NCBI GenBank assembly: GCA_045631465.1
Contig: JAZQUV010000004.1
Span: 1 to 64,000 of the forward strand
DNA length: 64,000 nt
DNA from: Aphodosoma sp045631465
GTDB lineage: Bacteria; Bacteroidota; Bacteroidia; Bacteroidales; Paludibacteraceae
Reading direction: 5' to 3'
Shown here one piece after another: positions 50,101 to 59,308 of this stretch. Position 1 is the first letter of the stretch; each line of letters begins with the position of its first letter. The notes under the pieces are model-generated. The model saw nothing but the letters and a program-made list of their open reading frames with translations, was not told the origin of the DNA and made no database searches. A program made the translations under genes and the position numbers.

Positions 50101-53100
50101 CATTACTCCACTGAACAAGCAAATGATAGTTGACTGGCTCTTGAATAGTAAATACAGTAGTAGATTTGTTCCATGTAGCCGAACCAGTAAGTTTGTCGCC
50201 ATCATGTAAACGAATGTAACGCGTTGTGTCTAACTTATCTGGTCCTAATTTTGATTCAGTCGAAATTGTAACATCGGTTGGCGCAAGGAATACACGACCA
50301 AAATCGCGCTCTGATTCACCATTCGATTTCCAGTCGAACGAGAACTGATAGTCGCCTGGCTCGAAAAGGAATGTGCGATATGCATAGATGTTGCATGAAC
50401 CCGTCTCATAATAGCCATAAGAACCTACGCCATCGGCTACGTAAAGAGCCGAGTCGCCTGTGAGAACGGAATTATTAGAGTTGCCTCCGATAACGAAGCG
50501 AGCATTGTTACGTGTGTTTACAAATGTCCACTCGGCATTTTCCGATGCATCCTCAAAACCACATGCATATGGCATTGCTGGCACCGAACTCAATGTGCGG
50601 AATTTAACCTCACACCACTCTGTTGAATCGCTACAAATAGTGCGCATACGCAAAACATATTGTGTGCTTGGTGTAAGACCATTGATGCGGAACTTATCGA
50701 CTGTAGTATCGATAAAGCCACGCACAATTGTATCTGACGAAAGTGTATATTCATATGCAGTAGCCGCTGGTGCATGATTCCATGTTGCTACAGCAAAAGT
50801 ATCGCCATAAACCTCAATTGCCAAATCAGATGGCTCGAAACATTCAGGAGCTCGTGTGACAACTATATTGTCGATATAAAGCATCTTGGTGTTAGGTTGA
50901 CCTTTGAATACAATGTACTTACCTTCGACTTTATATTTCGAGAAATCAATAGTTTGACTTGTAAGATTAGATTTAGTGTAGAGTTCACGCACCTCTTGGA
51001 ATGTCGATGGGTCTGACAAGTCGTCTTGCAAACCGATATAATAGTAGGTGTTGCCTGCTGGCGAATATGAGTTAAACGTAATTGTGAGTTTCTCGCCCGA
51101 GAGATTGAAGGCTGGCAAGGCAACAGAGGCATCTTTGTAGAGATTCAAGACATGACGGTCGCCCTCGCTAGCATTGACACGCTTGAGAGATGGATACTCA
51201 ACACCCAACTCATAAACACGTTGCATGCGTGTATAACAAGATGGGAATGCATACGGATGCTCGCCATATAAATTGAACGACTCGGTGTAAGAAGGATTTT
51301 GGTCGTCGAGAACATATGGTTGACAATCAGTACCAAATAGCAATGGTTGAACCCAGTCGCCTGTATCAACACCACAAATACTGCGTGCATAAACAACATA
51401 GTTGGTTGCAGCTGTGAGGTCGGTCAACTCTACCGTGTCGAGCATCGAAACTATGCGTGGCATAGAGTCTATGTCTTGTGTTGCAGGACCATATGCCAAC
51501 TGAATAGCAGCAGACTGATAGTCGACAGCTACACTAGCTGATGTAGCATCTGATGCTACAAGCGCAAGCGAACGAACATTAGGACAACCTGTAGCTTTGC
51601 TAATCTTGATATTGTCTATGCAAGCATCGCCACTGTCGTAGAGCGTTGGACCAATTTTGAATGCAATACGAGCACTTGAATATTCGGCTTCAAGAATGTT
51701 GAATACTACTGTTGCCGACGAGAATAGATAGCGGTCATTAGCATCTTTCTCTGGATCGAATGGCACGAATGTTTCGACTGCAACAAACGACGAAGCATCT
51801 TCGGGATCGGTCATAACACCTACTACAATATCTGGAGCATAGTAAGACGAACGATTAGAGAGATAATCAAACGAGAGTTGCAAAGATGTTGTAGGTGCAT
51901 CAAATTGAGGCATTATAACAAAGAGCGGATATGTAGCCGATGGGAAGAACTCCATAGATTGTGCTCCATCAGAGAATTTAGAGAGACTAAGACCTGCTGC
52001 TGGACGCCATCCTTCTGGTTTTGTAGAGAAGATAGTATAACATCCTTCATTGATATTGTCGATATGCTCGAAACTTTCGATATATGGCACCGAATTGATA
52101 TCGGCACACTCGGTCATGAACTCGATAGTGCGCCATGAACTTTGTTTTGCGCCACAATTAGTGCGAACATAAAGTTGATATTGCGTGAAACCAGCGAGGT
52201 TGTTAATCGTAAACGGATTGGTGGTAACATCAACAAAGGTAGTGACAGTGTCGAGATACTCGTTATGACGCAAACATGCGTATTGCCATGCTGTAGCACC
52301 TGTAGTATCGTTGATTTGAATTGTAGCCGATGTGCCCCCAACCGATTGAACTGTCAAGCTCACTGGACGCATGCAACTTTCGATTTTCTCGATTTCGAAA
52401 CGGTGGATGGCTGCAAATGAACCTTCGGCTCCCGACGACTTACCTGTGATAGACACTCGTATTGGATTGCCTACATATGGTGTAAGGTCAAACGAATAGT
52501 GAGTGTAGTTCATCAAATTGGTGTAGCCTTTGCCCAAAACAATAGGGAAAGTTTGACCTCCATCAGTAGAAAGACTTATTGTGATGGTATCGGCATACTT
52601 ATTCATAAGGTCGATGTGGAGTCGTGCTCCCTCTTCGTTAGTCAAATCAAAGATTGGAGAGAGAATAGCCGCACTATTGCCTGTGGTATTGTAATAATCT
52701 ACCGACTCAAAATAGAGGCGAGAATATTCAATACGCCAATTGTTTTTCGACTCAGGCGAAGCCCCTTCGCCATCGGCCCAACACAATGGGAGTGAACCAT
52801 ATGAATAATTTTTAAACTCTTCGACATAAGGCAACGACCACCAACCACACTCGGTAGTAGCACGACCAACCTCAGTAACATCACTCTCGGCTACATCTGA
52901 ACAGATAGCCTTCAACGTGAAGTCGTAGGTAGTAGAATGTTGAAGTCCTGTGATAGTTGCTGGGTTAGAAGTTACAATAGTATCCACCATAACTCGTTCA
53001 CCTATACGAGCTACGATATTCCACGACGTCTCATCACTCTTAGACGTCCAACTAAGCGTAGCTGAATTACTAGTTACTGCATCTATTTTGGCTTCAACCG

Positions 53101-56100
53101 GTTGCTTACACTGTGGCGCAAGTGCTATTGATATATCGTCAACGAAGAATGAAATATCCTCTTGTGGTAGATAAATAGCAATATAACGTGCCGAACGGAA
53201 ATCGGCATAATCGTCCGACAACAAATCGTTGAAATACATGCGGAATTGGCACCACTTCCAACCATCTTGAATATGGAACGAACCTATTGGCTCGAAAGTT
53301 ACGATATCGGCAGGGTCGGTCATTACACCTATCGACAAGTCAACATCACCTACGTTAGAACGTACCCAACCAGTAATCATATAATCAGCCAAACTTGTAA
53401 CATCTAATTCAGGCGAAACGATAGTTGCTTTGGTGATACTAAGACCCACGTTGCCCGACACTTTTTGTGCCGAGTTGGTACTAATATATTGATTGTCGCC
53501 AATAAAAGTCCAACAGTCGTAGCCATACTCGAAACTCTCGGTGAATGGCACCGATACTGCAGAACAACGTGTGCGGAAGGTGCGAATTGCACTCCACGAA
53601 CTGCTCTCGTCGTCACACAACGATTTGACAGAATAGTAGTACTCTTTGTTAGGCATAAGGTCGACCAAGTCGGTATATTGATCGGTTATGGTGTCATAGA
53701 AAACATTCCCCTGTGAGTTCTCTGGAACAAACTCGAAATCATTGACACTCAATACCCAACTACCTGCCGACATATCGGTTATTTTGATAGCTGCCGAAGT
53801 GCTAGTAAGGTTGGCAATACCTGTGGTTGGTGGCACACAACTAATCTCTTGAATTGTGATATCATCGAGACCAACGCTATTAGATGCATATACATTAATA
53901 CCAAAGAAATAGATGCCATCTTCAGGTACTGCAAAATAACTTGCATGCTTGTTCCACGACTCTTCAATAGTCTCTTCAAGCAAAACAAAACTCATACTAT
54001 CTTTAATCGCATACTTGCCAAATCCCAATGAAAGGTGGCTACTTAAGCCAGCTTGGATAGCATAGGTAGATATCTCATAATAAACACCTGCTTTCAAACG
54101 CACTGGACGGAACATAGTAGCAATAGTACCATTGACCCATGCATAGAGTTCGCCTGTATTAGCATGGTTCATCGCTTGATAATGCTTAGTAGATAGGTCT
54201 TCTTTTGTAACACGGAAATATCCATCTTCGCGCAAATAGCAACCTGCCAATTGACTAGCATCGGTAAATTCCTCGAAACTTTCGGTGAACGGAGTCTCTT
54301 TGCTAATAGCAAATGGCGTACAGAATGTAGTAAAGCTATATTTAACCGTTGTCCAAGTACCATAAACATTGTTTGTACACACCGAACGTACATAAACATT
54401 ATATGTTGTTTCAGCTTCAAGGTTTGTAAGATCAACCACTGTAGTGTCAGACGTAAATTTCAAACCATTCTCAACATCCACACCCTCTTTACAAAGACTC
54501 ACCTCGCAAGCATATACATCCTCGTCGGCAACAACAAGTTGTGCCGAATATGACGAAATATTACGTACTTCAAAACTTGTAATTGACTCGCAAGCTGGTT
54601 TTTCGGAAATTACAACATTGTCGATGTAGTCATTAGCCGATGTATAAGATGTGGCTGTATGAACAAACAAGATATATTTGTCGCCAACAGCATCAAAGTC
54701 TGCTTTGTATTGATAATAACCTTTCTTAGTTACTTTTGGCTCTTGGAGATAGTCGGTTGGAACAAAAAGCAACGATTGAGCCCCTACAGTGTCGGGCGTA
54801 TCGTTAATCATTACTCTTATACCACCATCGCCAAAGTTACGCATCATCATGAACGTAATACGATACTCTTTGCCTGATGAAAAACGGAATTGAGGAGTAA
54901 CCAAAGCTTGGCCATTACCAGGAACTTCAAACTGAACACCAGCACCTTCGTATTGGAACTCAGAGCGCTCATGACGCTCGATAGAACCCTCTGGCACAGT
55001 CATACTCCAACATACTGGAGGGAATGTTTGACCTTCGAATTTCTCTTCATGAGGATAAACTGTGATTGGAGCACACTCGGTCATAAACTTATAATCGAAA
55101 TCGACCCAAACAGAAGTATCGCCTTCAGCACAATAACTTGCCACACGACCTGCTATACGATACTCGGTTGAGTGTGTCAAACCTTCTAATTTGAACTCTG
55201 GTGTACCACCAGTAATATGTTTTTCGCTATGTTGAATAGTTGCTCCACTATTTGGATCAGTCAAACGATATTTCACAATCCACTCGGTCTCACTCTTACC
55301 TTTTGTCCACTTCATGCCAAATTCTGTCATCGTTGGAGGCAACATCTCAATATCTTTTATCTTACGGCATGTAGGAGCTGGATATACACGGATATCGTCT
55401 ACAAATAGGTCGTTGCCTTGTGGTGCTGCAACTGCCTCAAGCATAAAATAGACTGTACCTGCGAGTGGTATATTGTAGTCATATTGATAGTAGCCTGGCG
55501 CTTCAACTTGTGGTGTCTGCAACATGTAGGCATTAATTTCGTCCAACACAACTGCACCCACAGTATCAGGTCGATTATTAACCAACACACGGATTGGTTC
55601 AGAATATCTATTTCCGTTGACAACAACCTCGCGCACATGACGATACATCCAGAACGATACATCATAAGACTCTGCCACATCTATTTGCATTGGCTGAGTG
55701 ATGAGTGCAGTGCGAGTACCCTCTTTCGACTTGCGGAAACGCAACACCTTGTTGCCATCTTTTGCCTCTGTAACGATAATATTATCTGGATACATCGAAT
55801 ATGTAGGAGTGTATACATCAATGCCTTGCTCACCATGATTGTCGCCATCGCCATAACCTGCTGCAAACTGACGCACTTGCCAGCACTCTGGGATAGTGCT
55901 TGAACTTGCCTCAAAACTTTGTTGGAATACGTTCGACTCCATCACATCGCATGCTGTAGTCAACATTATTGGTTGACTCCACTCACCCTTGTCGGTTGCC
56001 GAACAAACCGAACGCACACGAATACTATAGTAGGTATTACCCTCAAGACCAGTAACTGTAGCAGGTTGCGAAGTAACGGTTTGAGTCTTAGTATTACCTA

Positions 56101-57547
56101 AACCCGAAATCTCAACTTCATAGTTATTTGACTTGCCAAACTCGAGCCATGTAAGGTCGAGAGTTTGTGCCATAAGGTTTCTCACTCTCACTTTTTCTAA
56201 GCGTGGACATGTAGGACGAGCTTTCACTATGAAATCGTCGATATACAAACGGTCGCTACCGTTCACACCTGCTGGCAATAAAACGAATACCGACATATTG
56301 GTTTGGTCTTCGTAGTAAGATGCATCGGTGCAAAAACGCACTTCGCGCCAACCAGTGTGGAAGTCAATAGTATCTTCCCACAATATTTGAAAAGCATCGG
56401 CAGCCAAAGGGTCTGGCGTAATACCTACACTAAAAGGCAAACCATAATCGCCACGAACCATAAATGACACCTCAAGGTCGTTCGATGCATGCGCTATTTG
56501 TTGCGACACCACTTGAGTCACTTTTGATGCATTGCCCTTAAGTTCTAGAGCATAACCTGTCTCACCATATTGGAAACCCGAAAGCGAAATAGCAACGCTA
56601 GTAGAATTATCGACACCCACCATCCAGCACGACGACAACACACGACTCTCTGCATTAAAATCCTCTTTAAATGGCACTACGGCAGGTTCGCACAAAGTGC
56701 TGAATTCGAACTCATCACTCCATTTAGAGATACCTTTACTATCTTCGCTACAGTCTGAGCGTAATTTTAATTTATAAACACTATTGCTTGACAAACCTTC
56801 AAGTGTGAAGAAATAAGAACCATCGTTCTCAAACAAATAATCATTGTAATTGCCAACAACCACACCTTGAGCATCGGTCAAAGTCAAACGGAAATTGGTT
56901 GGCACCGAACCTCCATCAGCATCAAGTTGCCATTGCACCGATGCGCTATTTTGCAACACCGACACCAATTCAATATTGGTTGGATAGGCGCATATCGACA
57001 CATCCTCCACAATTACTTTGTCGAGGAAGATATTACCTTCATACTTGTCGGTTGCACCTAAATCTTTGGCCTTGTTACTTGTTGCTTTGAAAGAAATTCG
57101 GATATTTTTATTTGTATAATCTTTCAACGAATACGACTTTGTTGTCCAGTCTGATGCAACCAAACCAGCATCCAACAAATGACGAGTATAAGCAACTCCA
57201 TCGTCGCCATAAACATCAACATACACCGAAAAATCACCACCTTTACTATTTTTGAAGATGAAACTAAACATCTTATCGGAAGTAAACGACAAAACAGGAG
57301 TTTTCAACACACTCGAATTGCCAGCAGCTGCTGTATAAGAGTTGAAATATGCCGAGTAACCTTCGTAACCCGAGTTTTTCTCAATCTTCCACACAGTAGT
57401 AGAAGTCTCACTATTATCCCATGTTGTAGGCAATGCTGTCGACGAGTTGAAATCCTCGTACAGCAACGACTGCTGCGCCATCAAAGACGACACACCGAAC
57501 AATAGTAACAACGTAATAATAAGAAAATAAGAAGATTTTGTTTTCAT
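47156..57547 (-). CDS. Giant T9SS-secreted multidomain adhesin-like protein 2
   Basis: A 3463-residue secreted protein, with start at 57547 giving signal peptide MKTKSSYFLIITLLLLFGVSSLMAQ (cleavage near AQ). About 12 modules alternate a jelly-roll domain (EDFN/TESFE...CW...IDNI) with an Fn3 domain, followed from about residue 3006 by GCDSI repeats and a T9SS type A C-terminal domain (LVIVPNPV, VEVFNAVGQRIY, GIYLVRV, KVVVE). It is collinear with the giant protein at 25600-36924: the third modules of both carry APTCRKIK, and the GCDSI and C-terminal regions are very close. Orientation is opposite to the first copy, with 10.2 kb between them. Surface display or release through T9SS is expected; ligand unknown. 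The OmpA-type gene lies directly upstream, separated by a terminator. Confidence 0.88.
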   Translation of the reverse strand: MKTKSSYFLIITLLLLFGVSSLMAQQSLLYEDFNSSTALPTTWDNSETSTTVWKIEKNSGYEGYSAYFNSYTAAAGNSSVLKTPVLSFTSDKMFSFIFKNSKGGDFSVYVDVYGDDGVAYTRHLLDAGLVASDWTTKSYSLKDYTNKNIRISFKATSNKAKDLGATDKYEGNIFLDKVIVEDVSICAYPTNIELVSVLQNSASVQWQLDADGGSVPTNFRLTLTDAQGVVVGNYNDYLFENDGSYFFTLEGLSSNSVYKLKLRSDCSEDSKGISKWSDEFEFSTLCEPAVVPFKEDFNAESRVLSSCWMVGVDNSTSVAISLSGFQYGETGYALELKGNASKVTQVVSQQIAHASNDLEVSFMVRGDYGLPFSVGITPDPLAADAFQILWEDTIDFHTGWREVRFCTDASYYEDQTNMSVFVLLPAGVNGSDRLYIDDFIVKARPTCPRLEKVRVRNLMAQTLDLTWLEFGKSNNYEVEISGLGNTKTQTVTSQPATVTGLEGNTYYSIRVRSVCSATDKGEWSQPIMLTTACDVMESNVFQQSFEASSSTIPECWQVRQFAAGYGDGDNHGEQGIDVYTPTYSMYPDNIIVTEAKDGNKVLRFRKSKEGTRTALITQPMQIDVAESYDVSFWMYRHVREVVVNGNRYSEPIRVLVNNRPDTVGAVVLDEINAYMLQTPQVEAPGYYQYDYNIPLAGTVYFMLEAVAAPQGNDLFVDDIRVYPAPTCRKIKDIEMLPPTMTEFGMKWTKGKSETEWIVKYRLTDPNSGATIQHSEKHITGGTPEFKLEGLTHSTEYRIAGRVASYCAEGDTSVWVDFDYKFMTECAPITVYPHEEKFEGQTFPPVCWSMTVPEGSIERHERSEFQYEGAGVQFEVPGNGQALVTPQFRFSSGKEYRITFMMMRNFGDGGIRVMINDTPDTVGAQSLLFVPTDYLQEPKVTKKGYYQYKADFDAVGDKYILFVHTATSYTSANDYIDNVVISEKPACESITSFEVRNISSYSAQLVVADEDVYACEVSLCKEGVDVENGLKFTSDTTVVDLTNLEAETTYNVYVRSVCTNNVYGTWTTVKYSFTTFCTPFAISKETPFTESFEEFTDASQLAGCYLREDGYFRVTKEDLSTKHYQAMNHANTGELYAWVNGTIATMFRPVRLKAGVYYEISTYAIQAGLSSHLSLGFGKYAIKDSMSFVLLEETIEESWNKHASYFAVPEDGIYFFGINVYASNSVGLDDITIQEISCVPPTTGIANLTSTSAAIKITDMSAGSWVLSVNDFEFVPENSQGNVFYDTITDQYTDLVDLMPNKEYYYSVKSLCDDESSSWSAIRTFRTRCSAVSVPFTESFEYGYDCWTFIGDNQYISTNSAQKVSGNVGLSITKATIVSPELDVTSLADYMITGWVRSNVGDVDLSIGVMTDPADIVTFEPIGSFHIQDGWKWCQFRMYFNDLLSDDYADFRSARYIAIYLPQEDISFFVDDISIALAPQCKQPVEAKIDAVTSNSATLSWTSKSDETSWNIVARIGERVMVDTIVTSNPATITGLQHSTTYDFTLKAICSDVAESDVTEVGRATTECGWWSLPYVEEFKNYSYGSLPLCWADGEGASPESKNNWRIEYSRLYFESVDYYNTTGNSAAILSPIFDLTNEEGARLHIDLMNKYADTITISLSTDGGQTFPIVLGKGYTNLMNYTHYSFDLTPYVGNPIRVSITGKSSGAEGSFAAIHRFEIEKIESCMRPVSLTVQSVGGTSATIQINDTTGATAWQYACLRHNEYLDTVTTFVDVTTNPFTINNLAGFTQYQLYVRTNCGAKQSSWRTIEFMTECADINSVPYIESFEHIDNINEGCYTIFSTKPEGWRPAAGLSLSKFSDGAQSMEFFPSATYPLFVIMPQFDAPTTSLQLSFDYLSNRSSYYAPDIVVGVMTDPEDASSFVAVETFVPFDPEKDANDRYLFSSATVVFNILEAEYSSARIAFKIGPTLYDSGDACIDNIKISKATGCPNVRSLALVASDATSASVAVDYQSAAIQLAYGPATQDIDSMPRIVSMLDTVELTDLTAATNYVVYARSICGVDTGDWVQPLLFGTDCQPYVLDDQNPSYTESFNLYGEHPYAFPSCYTRMQRVYELGVEYPSLKRVNASEGDRHVLNLYKDASVALPAFNLSGEKLTITFNSYSPAGNTYYYIGLQDDLSDPSTFQEVRELYTKSNLTSQTIDFSKYKVEGKYIVFKGQPNTKMLYIDNIVVTRAPECFEPSDLAIEVYGDTFAVATWNHAPAATAYEYTLSSDTIVRGFIDTTVDKFRINGLTPSTQYVLRMRTICSDSTEWCEVKFRTLSSVPAMPYACGFEDASENAEWTFVNTRNNARFVIGGNSNNSVLTGDSALYVADGVGSYGYYETGSCNIYAYRTFLFEPGDYQFSFDWKSNGESERDFGRVFLAPTDVTISTESKLGPDKLDTTRYIRLHDGDKLTGSATWNKSTTVFTIQEPVNYHLLVQWSNDVSGAILPPLSIDNIQIKLVECGVIESLRLVEVGTTSAVVVFDNPNAGGMVEYYVSSRADGGDTLSLGTVAGDTIALTSLAPDTQYYLCARPKCDGDIESPFTTVGITTQCMPIEVVHGTPYIEDFDAYLSAAALDNCWTESHIKGSNSWLTNVVDVAFTDAMPHSGTNYMSLSGRGGANTNSVTRQFSLAAQTYYRISIYARQSDLTAAYISILGGEPNATSALVRKEVLKADYQKISAEFFAPTEGVYELGFIGEISGSSWNMIVDDFTVEALVVGTPVGFEVKDVTENSVSLAWSGNSANYQVQVLSADIVVADVNATQSQTTVAGLQPSTTYTARVRAVYDGEMSDWATLTFNTDCGIVLPPFVQDFESVAPASIPYCWDNTSGTELLESMYNWTVIQPAEYSNIGTDNGRCAQIQCASTQGHAMFMTPFVQLSGEYTFSFDYWNNSPTERLSLLVITDTATDTLAVYGNTDALWQSASHDLSAYNGKAVRLGFYSTSTKGSAAQIAIDNIRIICYVDNVEFTDAICQPAQGSVTYNKHGFSVNSSSLVVGENVITRLFYAQSATECDTLKTLRLTMHPSGVYQYNDTICEGEVYNSGAFAGKNLVIPGYYDAQLTSSCGCDSVVRLNLVVLPAVSAIEVSICEGDTYQLGSQQLTAAGIYRDTLVNSRGCDSIITLTLSVIPRYYVESQVVCEGTQVQWIDTILTTTGRYERVYPTNNGCDSVVVMNFTVLPSEVEVYDTICLGEQYIFNDTILSEEGTYVRTFQNMLRCDSTVHLHLSVQVPEPTVENDYVCEGELYSGYGHSRITITQDTMLVQRFSYPDRCDSLVHVYVDFIERIEIDTTVVIAQGDIYEFGEQTLSKAGNYREVFVSTAGCDSIVNLTLTVGTGFDGIYVRNLVIVPNPVSTTGAFTLQADFTADERQNMLVEVFNAVGQRIYLVKPTIYPIEVEAMSAQGIYLVRVTTGVGTIYQSKVVVE

Positions 57548-57592
57548 AGTATATATACCAATTTCTGTTTGAATTACAATGAATATAATTTT

Positions 57593-57635
57593 AAAAAGGT
57601 TTGAGGGCACTCTACGATGTCCTCAAACCTTTTTT
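57593..57635. terminator. Terminator between the OmpA-type gene and giant adhesin 2
   Basis: AAAAAGGTTTGAGG and CCTCAAACCTTTTT pair around a 15-base loop with runs of A and T outside. On the minus strand it ends the OmpA-type transcript; it can work in both directions. Confidence 0.85.
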
Positions 57636-57641
57636 TATATC

Positions 57642-59288
57642 TTATTCGTTACTAAGAATTTTGAATTCTACCCTTCGGTTTTCTGCACGACCCTCAGGTG
57701 TTGCATTCGATTCGATTGGTTCTTTCGAGCCTCGACCATTCCATTCCATACGAGAAGGGTCTATACCACGTTTAACCATTTCATCGAATACGGCCTTAGC
57801 ACGACCTTCTGACAATTTTTTGTTGTAGCGTTCAGTACCTACGTTATCCGTGTGACCAGTAATTCTGATTCGCATATTTGGATTCTTCGCCAACAACTGA
57901 TACATCTCTTCGAGCGATTGAGTTGATACGTTACGGATAACCGTTTTGTCCGTATCGAACAACAAGTTACGCAAGATTACGACAGTATTTTTCTTGATTG
58001 GTTGCAAGTCGACATACAAAGTATCGCTAATCACGCGGAACAATGTGTCGCTATAATCAATATAACCAGGACGAGTAATAGTGATACCATACTTACCATT
58101 ATCAATTTGCTCTTCTACGAAACCTGTCTCTTTATCGGTCATACCAGTAAAGATTGTGTCATTAGGTTGATCCAATGTATAAACTTTAACCAACGCATCG
58201 AGAGGTTGCTCTGTTTCGAAGTCGTGAACAAACAAATAGAAGTATGTTGGATCTGGAATGAATGTTACGTCACGAACAACAGGACGACGACGAGGTTTTT
58301 TCTTTATTGGTTTTGGAGCTTTATCAATACCCATCAACACTGTGAATTTAGCACCTACTACCAACGAATTGAGAGCTGGAGTTTTACCATTTTCTTTAAC
58401 AGCTAAGATAGAGTGATTTTGCACATTGTCGATATTCGCTACTGGAACTTCAAAACTACCATCACCCACAGGTTTAATTTCTGGGAAATTCAACAATAGG
58501 TCTTGTGGTGTATTGTTGTTGATATTCATCAATCCATAGTCAACAAAAGCACCTACGCGATACGATATTGCTCTTTTTTCTTTACCGCTACCATACTCTT
58601 TTGCATTAGCAGGCATCCATTCGTCAATGCACAAACCGGCTTCAGCAGAGACAGCAACATCAAGACCAAAGTTCAATTTATTGCCATATTTCACATCGCG
58701 CACCACCAAATCGTGAGTTGGCATATTTCCCATGTCGTCGATCAACTCAGGGTCGCGCATTGTTCTTGTCATAACGCCCTTAAACGAATAGTTACCCATC
58801 AAACCAAGACCTGCCTTAGCACCAGCCAAGAAATAGAATTGTTTGATTTGAGCACCAAACAAAAGTGGGATATTCAACGAAAGACGATTTTGTTGCTCTT
58901 TGTAGTCAGCAAAATCCAACATCATCAACATTGTGTGATTTTGTTTATATGCATCGCTATAGATGTAATCACCCGAATAAGAAAAATCATTTACTTTAGT
59001 CATAGAGTTCAAGAACATAAACTCTAAACCTGTTTGGAAGTTGAAATTAGACTTATGTTTCATAAAATAACCAAAGCCTAACATACCAGCACCACCACCA
59101 GGAACCGATGTTCCTTCAATGCCATGCAACAAGGCAGAATAACCGCCACCACCATAAAAATCGATGTACGAGCTAATCGATTTTGATTGCTCTTTTTTTC
59201 TCTTTTGTTTTTGTGCTTCTACATCCGAGAATGGCACCATTAGCAACAAGGCTAACAACAAAACTCCAAAATGTTTTAATGTTTTCAT
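57642..59288 (-). CDS. OmpA-family outer-membrane protein
   Basis: A 548-residue exported protein (signal peptide ending SDVEAQ). Residues about 40-320 look like an outer-membrane beta-barrel: alternating aromatic strands such as YIDFYGGGGYSALLHG, FNFQTGLEFMFLNSM, FYFLAGAKAGLGLMGNYSF. A basic linker (KPIKKKPRRRPVVRD near 333) and a carboxypeptidase-regulatory-like beta domain (VHDFETEQPLDALVKVYTL) follow. The C-terminus is a full OmpA domain (LFDTDKTVIRNVSTQSLEEM, RIRITGHTDNVGTERYNKKLSEGRAKAV, RMEWNGRGSKEPI) that binds peptidoglycan. It lies between T9SS cargo genes on one strand, 20 bases after the 1091-residue protein gene, so it may help anchor surface structures. It is not a recognisable T9SS core component. 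Confidence 0.85.
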   Translation of the reverse strand: MKTLKHFGVLLLALLLMVPFSDVEAQKQKRKKEQSKSISSYIDFYGGGGYSALLHGIEGTSVPGGGAGMLGFGYFMKHKSNFNFQTGLEFMFLNSMTKVNDFSYSGDYIYSDAYKQNHTMLMMLDFADYKEQQNRLSLNIPLLFGAQIKQFYFLAGAKAGLGLMGNYSFKGVMTRTMRDPELIDDMGNMPTHDLVVRDVKYGNKLNFGLDVAVSAEAGLCIDEWMPANAKEYGSGKEKRAISYRVGAFVDYGLMNINNNTPQDLLLNFPEIKPVGDGSFEVPVANIDNVQNHSILAVKENGKTPALNSLVVGAKFTVLMGIDKAPKPIKKKPRRRPVVRDVTFIPDPTYFYLFVHDFETEQPLDALVKVYTLDQPNDTIFTGMTDKETGFVEEQIDNGKYGITITRPGYIDYSDTLFRVISDTLYVDLQPIKKNTVVILRNLLFDTDKTVIRNVSTQSLEEMYQLLAKNPNMRIRITGHTDNVGTERYNKKLSEGRAKAVFDEMVKRGIDPSRMEWNGRGSKEPIESNATPEGRAENRRVEFKILSNE

Positions 59289-59308
59289 TTACTTAATATA
59301 TTTTATTA

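Noticed and set aside
57548..57610. Extension of giant protein 2 upstream of 57547
   Set aside because: It adds hydrophobic, non-homologous residues before a complete signal peptide.
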